Shown one piece after another: positions 1 to 9,193 of a stretch of 64,000 nucleotides of DNA; position 1 is the stretch's first letter; each line of letters starts with the position of its first letter. Source of the DNA: Planctomycetota bacterium (GTDB lineage: Bacteria; Planctomycetota; Planctomycetia; Pirellulales; UBA1268); the NCBI GenBank assembly GCA_018970605.1, contig JAGWWA010000003.1, forward strand, positions 1-64,000, given 5' to 3'. The notes under the pieces are model-generated. The model was given only the letters and a program-made list of their open reading frames with translations, had not been told where the DNA came from and made no database searches. A program made the translations under genes and the position numbers.

Positions 1-2310
1 GCCACGCTCAACACGCTCGTCTTCTCGGACGAACTCGAGGCATTTGGCCTCACGGTGGAGGCGGTCGCTGACGCAGGGGTCGATGCGGTGCTCGTGCAGG
101 ACGTCGGGGCGGCCCGGTGGATCCGCGATCGGCTGCCGGACCTGCCGTTGCACGCCTCGACCCAGATGACGCTCACCAGCGCCGAGACGATCGCCCTGGC
201 CGAGGAACTGGGGATGGATCGGGTCGTCGTCGCGCGGGAGCTCTCGATCGAGGAGATCACGGCGATCCGCCGGCAGACGGCGATGCCGCTCGAGGTGTTT
301 GTGCACGGGGCGCTCTGTGTGGCCTATTCAGGGCAGTGCCTGACGAGCGAATCGCTCGGCGGCCGCAGCGCCAATCGCGGCCAGTGCGCCCAGGCCTGCC
401 GACTGCCCTACGACCTCGTCTGCGACGGCAAGGACGTCGAGCTCGGCGACCGGAAATACCTGCTGTCTCCGCAGGATCTGGCCGCCTATGCGCTGGCTCC
501 AGAGTTGATCCAGGCGGGAGTAGCCTCGTTCAAGATCGAGGGCCGGCTCAAGACACCGGAGTACGTCGCCAACATCACGCGGCACTACCGCCAGGCGATC
601 GACACGGCGGTTGCAGGCCGACCGGTCGAGTTCACGCCCCGGGAGGTGGAGGAGATGGAACTCTCCTTCTCTCGCGGCTTCTCGCCTGGCTGGCTCCGGG
701 GCTGCGATCACAAGATGCTCGTGCCAGCGCTGACGAGCGCGAAGAGGGGCGTGCGGCTCGGCACCGTGGCGGAGGTTCGCCGCGACCGCGTGGTGGTCGA
801 TCTCGTGGGCAGCGTGAAGCGGGGCGACGGGATCGCGATCGACTGTGGCGAGACGAGCGACCACGCTGCCGGCGGCCGTGTGTACGAGGTCTTTGTCGCG
901 GGGCGGTCGCTGATCGCGCCCGTAGCCGGAGGCCGCGTGGAACTCGCCTTCGCCCACGGGGCGATCGACATGGCTCGGCTGAGTCCGGGGCAGGCCGTCT
1001 GGAAGACCGACGATCAGGAACTCACGGCCCGCCTGCGAAAGACCTTCATGGGCGACGGCCTTCGCCGGCGGCAGCCCGTCGATCTGCACGTGACGGTAGC
1101 CGTGGGCGAACCACTGCGCGTGACGGCTCGCACGGCGCTCGGGGCGACCTGCGAGGTGGCATCGGCCGAGCCGGCCCGCGCGGCAACCAAGCATGCGCTT
1201 TCCATCGAGACGCTTCGCGACCAACTCGGCCGGCTCGGCGGCACGCCCTTTGAGCTTCGCGATCTCACGGCCGACATCGCCGGCTCGCCGATGCTGCCCT
1301 TCAGCCTGCTCGGTGCGGTGCGGCACGACCTCGTCGCGGCCCTCGAGCAGGCTGTTCTCCGACCATCCGCATCAAGAAGCCCCGAGCGCGAGCGAGGGGT
1401 TGTCGGCACGGATGCGCGCGGGGCCGACGTCCCGCCGTCCGCCTCTCCCGTTCCGACGCTCCACATCCTCGTCCGCTCGCTCGGCCAGCTCCGGCGCGTG
1501 CTGGAACTCGGCGAGCGGCGGATTCAGGCTGAGTTTGCCGACATCCGGCAGTATCGCGACGCGGTCGAACGCTGCCGTGCCGTCGGCGGGACGATCCTCC
1601 TGGCGACGCCGCGGATCCAGAAGCCCGACGAACTGGGGATCTTCCGGCTGATGGCGAAGCAGGAGCCCGACGGCGTGCTCGTCCGCAACTGGGCGGCCCT
1701 GACGTTCTTCCGCGCGGCCGGCCTGCCGGTCGTCGGTGATTTCTCGCTCAATGTCACCAACGAACGCACGGCCGAGTTCTTCATGGCCGCCGGCTGCGAC
1801 CGCGTGACCGCCTCCTACGACTGCAACCGCGAACAGCTGCTCACGCTGGTCGATGCGGTGCCGCCGGAGTGGCTGGAGGTTGTCGTCCACCAGCACATGC
1901 CGATGTTTCACATGGAGCACTGCGTGTTCTGCGCCGTGCTCTCGCCGGGCACGAACAAGACCAACTGCGGCCGGCCCTGCGACGACCACGCCGTGAAGCT
2001 GCGGGACCGCATCGGCGTGGAGCATCCGCTCACGGCCGACGTCGGGTGCCGCAACACGCTTTACAACGCGGTGGCGCAGAGCGGCGCCGAGGCGGTACCG
2101 GCCCTGCTGGCGAAGGGCGTGCGGCATCTCCGCATCGAACTGCTCGACGAGGACGACGCGGCGATCGGCAGGGTGATCGCCGCCTATCGTGACCTCATGG
2201 CTGGTGTGACGACCGGCCGAGACGTCTGGACGGCGCTTCGGGCCACCAACCGCGTAGGCGTCACCCGCGGCACGCTCGAAGAGAAGCGAAACCCGCTGGC
2301 GATTCTCTGA
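1..2310 (+). CDS. Peptidase U32 family protein (collagenase-like), 5' truncated by window edge
   Basis: Frame is open from base 1 (ATLNTLVFSDELEAFGLTVEAVADAGVDAV...); U32-like motifs (HGALCVAYSGQCLTSESLGGRSANRGQCAQACRLPY, SFKIEGRLKTPEYV) and a second C-terminal U32-like half. Confidence 0.9.
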   Translation, partial: ATLNTLVFSDELEAFGLTVEAVADAGVDAVLVQDVGAARWIRDRLPDLPLHASTQMTLTSAETIALAEELGMDRVVVARELSIEEITAIRRQTAMPLEVFVHGALCVAYSGQCLTSESLGGRSANRGQCAQACRLPYDLVCDGKDVELGDRKYLLSPQDLAAYALAPELIQAGVASFKIEGRLKTPEYVANITRHYRQAIDTAVAGRPVEFTPREVEEMELSFSRGFSPGWLRGCDHKMLVPALTSAKRGVRLGTVAEVRRDRVVVDLVGSVKRGDGIAIDCGETSDHAAGGRVYEVFVAGRSLIAPVAGGRVELAFAHGAIDMARLSPGQAVWKTDDQELTARLRKTFMGDGLRRRQPVDLHVTVAVGEPLRVTARTALGATCEVASAEPARAATKHALSIETLRDQLGRLGGTPFELRDLTADIAGSPMLPFSLLGAVRHDLVAALEQAVLRPSASRSPERERGVVGTDARGADVPPSASPVPTLHILVRSLGQLRRVLELGERRIQAEFADIRQYRDAVERCRAVGGTILLATPRIQKPDELGIFRLMAKQEPDGVLVRNWAALTFFRAAGLPVVGDFSLNVTNERTAEFFMAAGCDRVTASYDCNREQLLTLVDAVPPEWLEVVVHQHMPMFHMEHCVFCAVLSPGTNKTNCGRPCDDHAVKLRDRIGVEHPLTADVGCRNTLYNAVAQSGAEAVPALLAKGVRHLRIELLDEDDAAIGRVIAAYRDLMAGVTTGRDVWTALRATNRVGVTRGTLEEKRNPLAIL

Positions 2311-2334
2311 GTCGTGTCAGGGCGAGAACTCAGC

Positions 2335-2470
2335 GAGGGGCTGCCCATGCCCTCGAGCGAGCTATGGGAGCAAGCGCAGCCAGGATGGCGAAGCGCAGCG
2401 GACATGCAGTGAGTCGAGGCCGGGAAGGCCGAGACGAACGTCCAGCGAGAGGGCGTGGGCAGCCTCGAGC
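2335..2470. repeat. MITE-like dispersed element, copy 1 (family A)
   Basis: Shares a long near-identical core (GGGAGCAAGCG.AGCCAGGATGGCGAAGCGCAGCGGACA.GCAG) with 28423-28560 and 48177-48316; termini are inverted repeats (GAGGGGCTGCCCATGCCCTC / GAGGGCGTGGGCAGCCTCGAGC). Confidence 0.85.
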
Positions 2471-2487
2471 CCCCGCGATAGGCAGAC

Positions 2488-2510
2488 ACAGGTTGACAAC
2501 CTGCGCGACG
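2488..2510. repeat. Short palindromic CAGGTTgacAACCTG repeat (family F)
   Basis: Perfect 6-bp stem; similar motifs at 39742-39797. Confidence 0.5.
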
Positions 2511-2550
2511 AGCCTCCCCGAGCCTCCCACCGTGATCGTGCTGCCGCTGT

Positions 2551-2600
2551 GCCAAAAATGAACCGGCCCGGATCGGCGGGGCCGATCCGGGCCGGGTTTG
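2551..2600 (-). terminator. Rho-independent terminator of the DUF937 gene
   Basis: Perfect 15-bp stem CCGGCCCGGATCGGC / GCCGATCCGGGCCGG with 3-nt loop; on the minus strand it is followed by TTCATTTTT. Confidence 0.75.
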
Positions 2601-2624
2601 ATCACGCCTGGCTGCGCCGAGGGC

Positions 2625-3764
2625 TCACTTCGACATCTTGGTGAGCGTCTCGACCATCGGGCCGACGACCGGGCCGAGCAGGTCCTTGACGCCCGGGAGC
2701 GCCATGACCGTGTCGATCACCTTCGTCAGCATGCCCAGGTTCTTGCCGATGAAGTCGGCGAACACGGGCTGCTCCTCGGCCGGCAGCTTGCCGGCCTCAT
2801 CCTCGAGCGAGGTGAGCATCGGGGCGAGCTTCTCGAGTTCCGGCACCGCGAGGCGGGCCGTCTCTTCGTTGGTCACGCCCTTGAGGACGCTCGACAGGCC
2901 GCCGAAGAGTTCGGTGGCGTTCTTGCCGATGCGGACCGCCTCCAGGAACTTCGGGTCGATCGAGAACGAGTCGACGACGGTGTCGGTCACGTTCCGACCC
3001 TGACGCTCGATCACCTCGGTGACCCGCTCGGTCACGGGGCCGATCTTCCGCTCGCCTTCGACCACCACGGCCTCGCCGGCCTTCTTGGCCTGATTCTGGT
3101 TCCAGAGGTACCAGCCAAGGCCGAGGGCGCCGAGCGCCAGCAGCGGGAGGAGCCAGCCGGGCAGGCCGCCGGCAGGCTGCGGCTCGTGCGAGTGGCTGCC
3201 GTGGCGGGCGGGGGTGGCCGAGCCACCGCTCACCGCGCCGAAGTCACCGAGCGACAGGCCGCGCGGCAGGGCGTTGCGGATGTTGCCGGACTGCTCCGAG
3301 AACAGACGCGACACGCTGGCAGCGTCGGGCTTGCCCGTGAACTGCTTGGCCACCATGCCGAGCACCATCGGGGCGAGGTAGGTGAGCAGCGTCTTCATGA
3401 TGCCCGGCTGCATGCCGGCGAACGACGCAATCGTGCCGACGAGGCTCGAGAGGTTGTTGCCGCCGCCGAGCAGCGAGGTCAGGAGGTTGCCGCCGAGGCT
3501 GCCGAGGCCCGATGCCTGGCTGCCGCCGAGCAGGCCGGCGAGGTTGCCGAGCATGCCGAGGTCGAGGCCGCCCATCGCCTTGGCGAGTTGGTCGGCGCCA
3601 CTGTTGGTCTGCGCCATCTTGCCAAACACGTTGAGCAGGGCCGGCACGGCGGCGCTCGTCGCGGTCTTGGTCTGCGAGTCGTTGGCGCCGATGAGGCCGC
3701 CCAGCTTGCTCAGCACGTCGGGCGACGTGAGCTGGCTCATGATCAGATCCGAAATGTTCATCAT
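2625..3764 (-). CDS. DUF937 (YidB-like) domain-containing protein
   Basis: N-terminus MMNISDLIMSQLTSPDVLSKLGGLIGANDSQTKTATSAAVPALLNVFGKMA is DUF937-like; TM segment LPLLALGALGLGWYLW. Confidence 0.75.
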   Translation of the reverse strand: MMNISDLIMSQLTSPDVLSKLGGLIGANDSQTKTATSAAVPALLNVFGKMAQTNSGADQLAKAMGGLDLGMLGNLAGLLGGSQASGLGSLGGNLLTSLLGGGNNLSSLVGTIASFAGMQPGIMKTLLTYLAPMVLGMVAKQFTGKPDAASVSRLFSEQSGNIRNALPRGLSLGDFGAVSGGSATPARHGSHSHEPQPAGGLPGWLLPLLALGALGLGWYLWNQNQAKKAGEAVVVEGERKIGPVTERVTEVIERQGRNVTDTVVDSFSIDPKFLEAVRIGKNATELFGGLSSVLKGVTNEETARLAVPELEKLAPMLTSLEDEAGKLPAEEQPVFADFIGKNLGMLTKVIDTVMALPGVKDLLGPVVGPMVETLTKMSK

Positions 3765-3992
3765 CTAACTCCAGAAGGAAGATACGAGGGTAAAAAACCA
3801 CGAAACGAGTTCAGTCATTGTCCCGCCCCGCCGGGCGGCGGCCTCGGATCGCGGAGGGGTGTGGAACCATTCCCCGGATCGTCGGAACGGACAGTTTTTG
3901 TAAATGCTGTCAGGGCGGTTCGCAACGCACCGGCAAAAACCGCTGGGCCGGGGTGTTCGGGGGCGTCTTTTCCGCCGAAAGGACGTGCTCCC

Positions 3993-6797
3993 TCACCAGT
4001 AGACGTACTGTAAAAAGCGCTCGCGGTCGGCCGCGGGCAGGTCGTCGATCCTGGGCACGACCCAGCGGTTCTCGTCGGTGTCGATGAGCATCTTGCCACC
4101 GGTGCCGAAATCAAAAGCCTGGCCCTGAGTCCAGCGTGCCGTGAACCGCCGCCGGCCCACGTCGCTCTCGACGTCGAAGTCGAGATAGCCGTGCACGAGC
4201 CGCACGTCGTGCACCCGGCGGATGTCGCGGATCAGCGCCCGCCGCTGCAACGCGACGCGGATGACGTCCTGTTCCGCTGCCGGCCAGTCGCCGAGCCGAC
4301 GAATCATGCCCAGTTCCACCTCGTCGCCGTGCTCGTCCCATCCGCGGACGGAGAGATACTCTTCGGGATGCGTCGCCGGAAATGTCCGAATGATGAAGAT
4401 GCCGGAGGCCGCTGCGCCACCGGACGAGTGCATCTCGATCCGCTCCTGAGCGCCGATGCTGAAGTGGTGCCGGGCGGGCTCCAGCCAGGCAATGCTTGCG
4501 GCCGTGGAGGAGGTTGACTCGGGCGGCGAGTCGTCCGGGCCCGACGCCGACTCCTCTTCGGCGATCAGCGTGTCGATCGTCGGCTGCTTCGTGACCTGCG
4601 TCTGGATCCGCACGAGGCGGGCGTAGACGCCGTCGGCGGCGAGCAGTTCGGCGTGTGTGCCCTGCTCCACCAGGCGGCCACGGTCGAAGGCCAGGATGCG
4701 GTCGGCGTTGCGGAGCGTGGAGAGCCGGTGGGCGATTGCGATCGTCGTCCGCCCGCGGACGAGCACGGCGAGCGCTTCCTGGATCGCCTTCTCCGCCTCG
4801 GCGTCGATGTTGCTCGTGGCCTCGTCGAGCACGAGGATCCGCGGGTCGTAGAGGAGCGTGCGGGCGATCGAGAGCCGTTGCTTCTCGCCGCCGGAGAGCC
4901 CCGCGCCGTGCTCGCCGAGCAGGGTTTCGTACGCCAGCGGCTGCCGGCAGAGGAAGTCGTGGGCCCCGGCCGCCTTGGCGGCGGCAAGCCCCTCCTCGAT
5001 CGTCGCCTGCGGCCGGCCGAAGGAGAGGTTTCGCCAGATCGTGCCGCGAAACAGGAAGGAGTCTTGAAAGACGATCCCGAGCCGCTCGCGGAGATCATGG
5101 GACGCGAGCTGGCGGATGTCGTGGCCATCGACCGTGATCGAACCCTCCTGGACGTCGTGGAAGCGGGCCAGGAGGTTCACCAGGGTGCTCTTGCCGGAAC
5201 CCGACCGGCCGACGATCCCGATCATTTCGCCCGGTTGCACCTCGAACGACACGTCGTGCAGCACGGGCTGATTGCGGTCGTAGCCGAAGGTGACGTTCGC
5301 GAAGCGGATCTCGCCCCGCACGTCGTGCCAGGGCTCCGGCTTCGCGGGCTCCGTGACCAGTGCCGGGGTGTCGAGCAGTTCGAGCACCCGCTTGCTGCCG
5401 GAGAGGAAGCTGGTGAGCCAGGTGGTGAAGTTGGAGAGCGCGCCGAGCGGGGCGTAGAACATGGCGAGGTAGGCGAGAAACGCGATCAGCTGCCCGAGCG
5501 TCATGCTGCCGCCGATCACATCGCGGCCACCGACATACCAGACGATCAGGCCGCCGAGGCTGAAGACGATCTGCATCGACGCGGCGTAGGTGGTGTTGGT
5601 GTGCTCCACCCACTGCCGCCAGCGGCGGAGGTGGTCGCTGGCGGCGTGGAAGCGTTCGAGCTCGCGGGACTCCTGGGCGAAGGCCTTGACGACGCGGATG
5701 CCGGAGAGCATCCCGGAGAGCGTGGTCATTTGTTTGCTGGCCGCATCCCAGAGCCGGTAGTGCCGCGGGTAGACGTGCCGCCAGAAAATCCACGACCCGA
5801 GAATCACCAGTGGCACCGGGATGAGCGTGAACATCGCCAGCTTGGGGTTGATCCAGACGAGCATCGCCCCGACGGCGACGAGCTGCACGATCTGGAGCAG
5901 GAAGCCGCCGGTGATCTGGTGCATGAGGCCGTGCAGCACTTCGCTGTCGTGCGCGACCCGGCTGATCATCGAGCCCACCTGGTGGCGGTCGTAGTAGGCG
6001 ACCGACAGGCCTTGGAGCTTCCGAACCATCTCCTCCCGGAGCGCCGAGGTGATCCCCGAGCCGATCGCGGAGGTCAGCCGCCCCTTGATCACGCCCACCA
6101 CGGCGAGGAGCACGCGGGAGAACGCCAGTGCGAGAACGACGACGAGCAGGGCCGTCTTGAAGTCGGGTGCGCTGCCGCCCGCTTCGCCGGCCTTGGCTGA
6201 GAGGATGTCGTCAACCATGTACTGCTGGAGCTTCGGCGGCACCAGTTCCGCGACCACGCCCACGAAGGTGAGCAGGCAGAGGAACACCGAGCCGCGGGCG
6301 TAGGGAGCCAGCAGGCCGCCGACCCGTCTGAGGATCTGCCCCTTCTGGAGGCATCGCGGACACGAATCCTCGGCCGTCTGGAGCCGCAGGCCACACGACG
6401 GGCACGCGGGAGGGTCGAGCGATCCCTCGAGTCCCTCCACCTCTCCGGGCAGTCCCGCGGCGAGCCGCTCACGCGATCGATCGAGTGCCCGCGACACCTT
6501 GTGGAACCTGGTGGCAAGGGCGTTGGAGTAGCGGACGAGGTCGATCCAGACGCCGTCGGTGCGGACCTGCAGCGAGCCGCCGCCGATGCCGGACGTCGTG
6601 CGGACTTTCTCCACGCCCTGCCAGGCGACTGCGCGGAGGGTGTCGTGGCCGTCGGTGGCCGCGAGGTGGTCGGGTGTCACCACCAGCCATTCGGCCGCGG
6701 GTTCGCCTGCGAGGCCGACGTCGGTGCCGACCGAGAGCAGGACCGGGCGGTGGTTGAGCCCTGCCGCATCGAGGCGGCGATGCACGTGGTCGGGCAT
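3993..6797 (-). CDS. ABC transporter permease/ATP-binding protein with N-terminal zinc-ribbon-like segment and C-terminal DUF1854-like domain
   Basis: Walker A GRSGSGKS, signature LSGGEKQRLSIART, Walker B ILVLDEATS; CPSCGLRL...CPRC near the N-terminus; start chosen at the internal Met (MPDHVHRRL) because the ORF-track start at 6902 abuts the divergent gene start. Confidence 0.85.
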   Translation of the reverse strand: MPDHVHRRLDAAGLNHRPVLLSVGTDVGLAGEPAAEWLVVTPDHLAATDGHDTLRAVAWQGVEKVRTTSGIGGGSLQVRTDGVWIDLVRYSNALATRFHKVSRALDRSRERLAAGLPGEVEGLEGSLDPPACPSCGLRLQTAEDSCPRCLQKGQILRRVGGLLAPYARGSVFLCLLTFVGVVAELVPPKLQQYMVDDILSAKAGEAGGSAPDFKTALLVVVLALAFSRVLLAVVGVIKGRLTSAIGSGITSALREEMVRKLQGLSVAYYDRHQVGSMISRVAHDSEVLHGLMHQITGGFLLQIVQLVAVGAMLVWINPKLAMFTLIPVPLVILGSWIFWRHVYPRHYRLWDAASKQMTTLSGMLSGIRVVKAFAQESRELERFHAASDHLRRWRQWVEHTNTTYAASMQIVFSLGGLIVWYVGGRDVIGGSMTLGQLIAFLAYLAMFYAPLGALSNFTTWLTSFLSGSKRVLELLDTPALVTEPAKPEPWHDVRGEIRFANVTFGYDRNQPVLHDVSFEVQPGEMIGIVGRSGSGKSTLVNLLARFHDVQEGSITVDGHDIRQLASHDLRERLGIVFQDSFLFRGTIWRNLSFGRPQATIEEGLAAAKAAGAHDFLCRQPLAYETLLGEHGAGLSGGEKQRLSIARTLLYDPRILVLDEATSNIDAEAEKAIQEALAVLVRGRTTIAIAHRLSTLRNADRILAFDRGRLVEQGTHAELLAADGVYARLVRIQTQVTKQPTIDTLIAEEESASGPDDSPPESTSSTAASIAWLEPARHHFSIGAQERIEMHSSGGAAASGIFIIRTFPATHPEEYLSVRGWDEHGDEVELGMIRRLGDWPAAEQDVIRVALQRRALIRDIRRVHDVRLVHGYLDFDVESDVGRRRFTARWTQGQAFDFGTGGKMLIDTDENRWVVPRIDDLPAADRERFLQYVYW

Positions 6798-6900
6798 TCC
6801 GGACGGTGGCCCGTGGCCGGCCGCGGCCGTATGCTCCTGCCTGTGAGCGGTCGTGGTGATCGCGGTTTCCTTCGCGCGGGTCCTTCGGAGAGCTTCGTCC

Positions 6901-7557
6901 ATGATCTACGAGCGTATGCCAGGGGTGGTTCGGCAGGCCATCGGGGCGGTGGTCGCCCTGGCGGTGGCGGTGGTCGCAGCAGACCGTGCCCGGGCCGTGG
7001 AAGAGGGCTTTGAGAGCCTGTTCAACGGGACGGACCTTGCCGGCTGGAAGGCCAACGAGAATCCTGACAGCTGGTCGGTGAAGGACGGCGAGATCGTCTG
7101 CAAGGGGCCCCGCAGCCACCTCTTCTACGTGGGGGCCGACCCGGCAAAGCCCGAAGAGTTCAAGAACTTCCACCTCAAGGCGGAGGTCCTGACGAAGCCG
7201 GTGGCCAACTCCGGCATCTTCATTCACACCGCCTTCCAGCCGGACGGCTGGCCGGCCCAGGGCTATGAAGTGCAGGTCAACAACTCGCAGCAAGACCCGG
7301 TTCGCACCGGCAGCATCTACAACGTCGTCAAGAACTTCACGCCGCCCGCCAAGGACGACACCTGGTTCGCGATGGACGTGATGGTCAACGGCAAGGCCGT
7401 GGGTGTGGCGGTGGACGGTCGGGTGCTCTTCGAGTTCGTCGAGCCGGACGGCGCGACGGGCACACGGAAACTCTCGCGGGGCACCTTCGCCCTGCAGGCC
7501 CATGACCCAGGCAGCGAAGTCCATTACCGCAACATCCGCGTGAAGCGGATGCCGTAA
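6901..7557 (+). CDS. DUF1080 / 3-keto-disaccharide hydrolase domain protein, secreted
   Basis: Signal-like N-terminus then FESLFNGTDLAGWKANENPDSWSVKDGEIVCKG...HYRNIRVKRMP; SD-like GGAGAG before ATG 6901. Confidence 0.85.
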   Translation: MIYERMPGVVRQAIGAVVALAVAVVAADRARAVEEGFESLFNGTDLAGWKANENPDSWSVKDGEIVCKGPRSHLFYVGADPAKPEEFKNFHLKAEVLTKPVANSGIFIHTAFQPDGWPAQGYEVQVNNSQQDPVRTGSIYNVVKNFTPPAKDDTWFAMDVMVNGKAVGVAVDGRVLFEFVEPDGATGTRKLSRGTFALQAHDPGSEVHYRNIRVKRMP

Positions 7558-7649
7558 CTCCTGGCCCTGCCGCACCGCTCAGGGCTGCCCGTGCCCGTCG
7601 CCGGACGCTCGTTGCGGACCAGCAGGCCTTTTGGGGCAGCAGGGCGTGA

Positions 7650-7724
7650 ACCCCTCGCTTCCGCTCGGGGTTTCCTGATGTCGATCATGGCACCGCCAGG
7701 AAGCCCCGAGCGGAAGCGAGGGGA
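7650..7724. repeat. Long inverted repeat from two convergent family-B copies
   Basis: CCCCTCGCTTCCGCTCGGGGTTTCCT (7651-) versus AGGAAGCCCCGAGCGGAAGCGAGGGG (7699-7724), ~26-bp arms with one mismatch and a ~21-nt loop. Confidence 0.8.
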
Positions 7725-7770
7725 TCAACGGTTGCGAATGGTCACGCCTCGTTGTGAGGAGACCGCGCAT

Positions 7771-7797
7771 CCCCTCGCTGGCGCTCGGGGTTTCCTG
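7771..7797 (+). repeat. Family-B repeat (CCCCTCGCTGGCGCTCGGGGTTTCCTG)
   Basis: Same motif as at 7650, 7699 (inverted), 1374 (inverted) and 23125. Confidence 0.7.
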
Positions 7798-7922
7798 TCA
7801 GGCTGACACTGTGCAGACCCCTGCGGCTGCATTTTTGAGCCGCCTATGCCGATAATGCCGGTGGTGCGGGCTGCGCCGGCGAGGGGCCGGAGGCCGCCCG
7901 CGACCAGACTCGGGAGGGATTC

Positions 7923-8885
7923 ATGGTCACCGGGAAACTGCCGGCGGGGATTCGCGACGACATCACCCAGTGCATCGGCCGCACGCCGCTGGTTCGGCTG
8001 CGGCGGGTCTCCGAGGGCTGCGTGGCCACCGTCGCCGGCAAGATCGAGAACATGAACCCGCTCTGGAGCGTGAAGGACCGCATCGCCGGCGCGATGATCG
8101 AGGCCGCGGAACGCGACGGCCTGATCGGTCCCGACACGGTGATCATCGAGCCCACCAGCGGCAACACGGGCATCGGCCTGGCCTATGTCTGCGCCGCCCG
8201 CGGCTACAAGCTGCGGGTCACGATGCCCGAAAGCATGAGCCTCGAGCGGCGGCGGATGCTCAAGGCGCTTGGCGCGGAGCTCGTGCTCACGCCCGCGGCC
8301 GAAGGGATGCCCGGCGCCGTGCGGCATGCCGAGGAGATCAGCCACTCGAGCACGCAGTTTTTCATGCCGCAGCAGTTCAAGAACCCGGCAAACCCCGACG
8401 TGCACCGGCGGACGACGGCCGAGGAGATCTGGGCCGACACCGAGGGGCAGGTCGATATCGTCGTCTGCGGCGTGGGCACCGGCGGCACGATCACGGGCGT
8501 CGGTGAGGCCCTCAAGGCGAAGAAGCCGGGCATCAAGGTCGTGGCTGTCGAGCCGGCCAACAGTCCGGTGATCACGCAGAAGCTTTCGGGTCAGCCGATC
8601 AAGCCGGGTCGCCACACGATCCAGGGAATCGGCGCGGGATTCATCCCCGATATCCTCAATCTCGACATCATCGACGAGGTGGTGAAGGTGGACGACGAGG
8701 ATGCGATGGAGACGGCCCGGCAGCTCGCCAAGCGCGAAGGGCTGATGTGCGGCATCAGCTGCGGCGCCGCCGCGTGGGGGGCGCTGCAGGTGGCCCGACG
8801 ATCGGAGAACGCCGGCAAGCTTGTGGTCGTGGTATTGCCCGACCTCGGCGAGCGGTATCTCTCGACGCGGCTCTTTCCGGAGTAG
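7923..8885 (+). CDS. cysK: Cysteine synthase A (O-acetylserine sulfhydrylase)
   Basis: [62 protein letters not shown]. Confidence 0.93.
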   Translation: MVTGKLPAGIRDDITQCIGRTPLVRLRRVSEGCVATVAGKIENMNPLWSVKDRIAGAMIEAAERDGLIGPDTVIIEPTSGNTGIGLAYVCAARGYKLRVTMPESMSLERRRMLKALGAELVLTPAAEGMPGAVRHAEEISHSSTQFFMPQQFKNPANPDVHRRTTAEEIWADTEGQVDIVVCGVGTGGTITGVGEALKAKKPGIKVVAVEPANSPVITQKLSGQPIKPGRHTIQGIGAGFIPDILNLDIIDEVVKVDDEDAMETARQLAKREGLMCGISCGAAAWGALQVARRSENAGKLVVVVLPDLGERYLSTRLFPE

Positions 8886-8958
8886 GTGGAAGTCGCGCCC
8901 GTCTCGGGAAGCCCCATCGCGTGAGCGGTGAGGGCAGAGGTCAGGTCTGACGAGGGGA

Positions 8959-9160
8959 GCCGTACGCCTCACGGCGTTACGCTTCCTGGGCAGAGGGGGA
9001 GCCGTACGCCTCACGGCGTTACGCTTCCTGGGCAGAGGGGCAGCCGTACGCCTCACGGCGTTACGCTTCCTGGGCAGAGGAGCAGCCGTACGCCTCACGG
9101 CGTTACGCTTTCTGGGCAGAGGGCAGCCGCACGCCTTACGCTTCCTGGGCAGGAAGCCCA
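8959..9160 (+). repeat. 42-bp tandem repeat array, four near-perfect copies plus one degenerate copy
   Basis: GCCGTACGCCTCACGGCGTTACGCTTCCTGGGCAGAGG starts at 8959, 9001, 9043, 9085 and (degenerate) 9126. Confidence 0.95.
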
Positions 9161-9193
9161 ATCGCGTGAGCGATGGGGGCTGTGTGGAGCGCC

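Noticed and set aside
4653-6200. 515-aa plus-strand ORF opposite the ABC transporter
   Set aside because: High-GC antisense artefact; ABC motifs on the minus strand are unambiguous.
8959-9160. Possible CRISPR array
   Set aside because: Repeats are directly contiguous with no unique spacers, and there are no cas genes.
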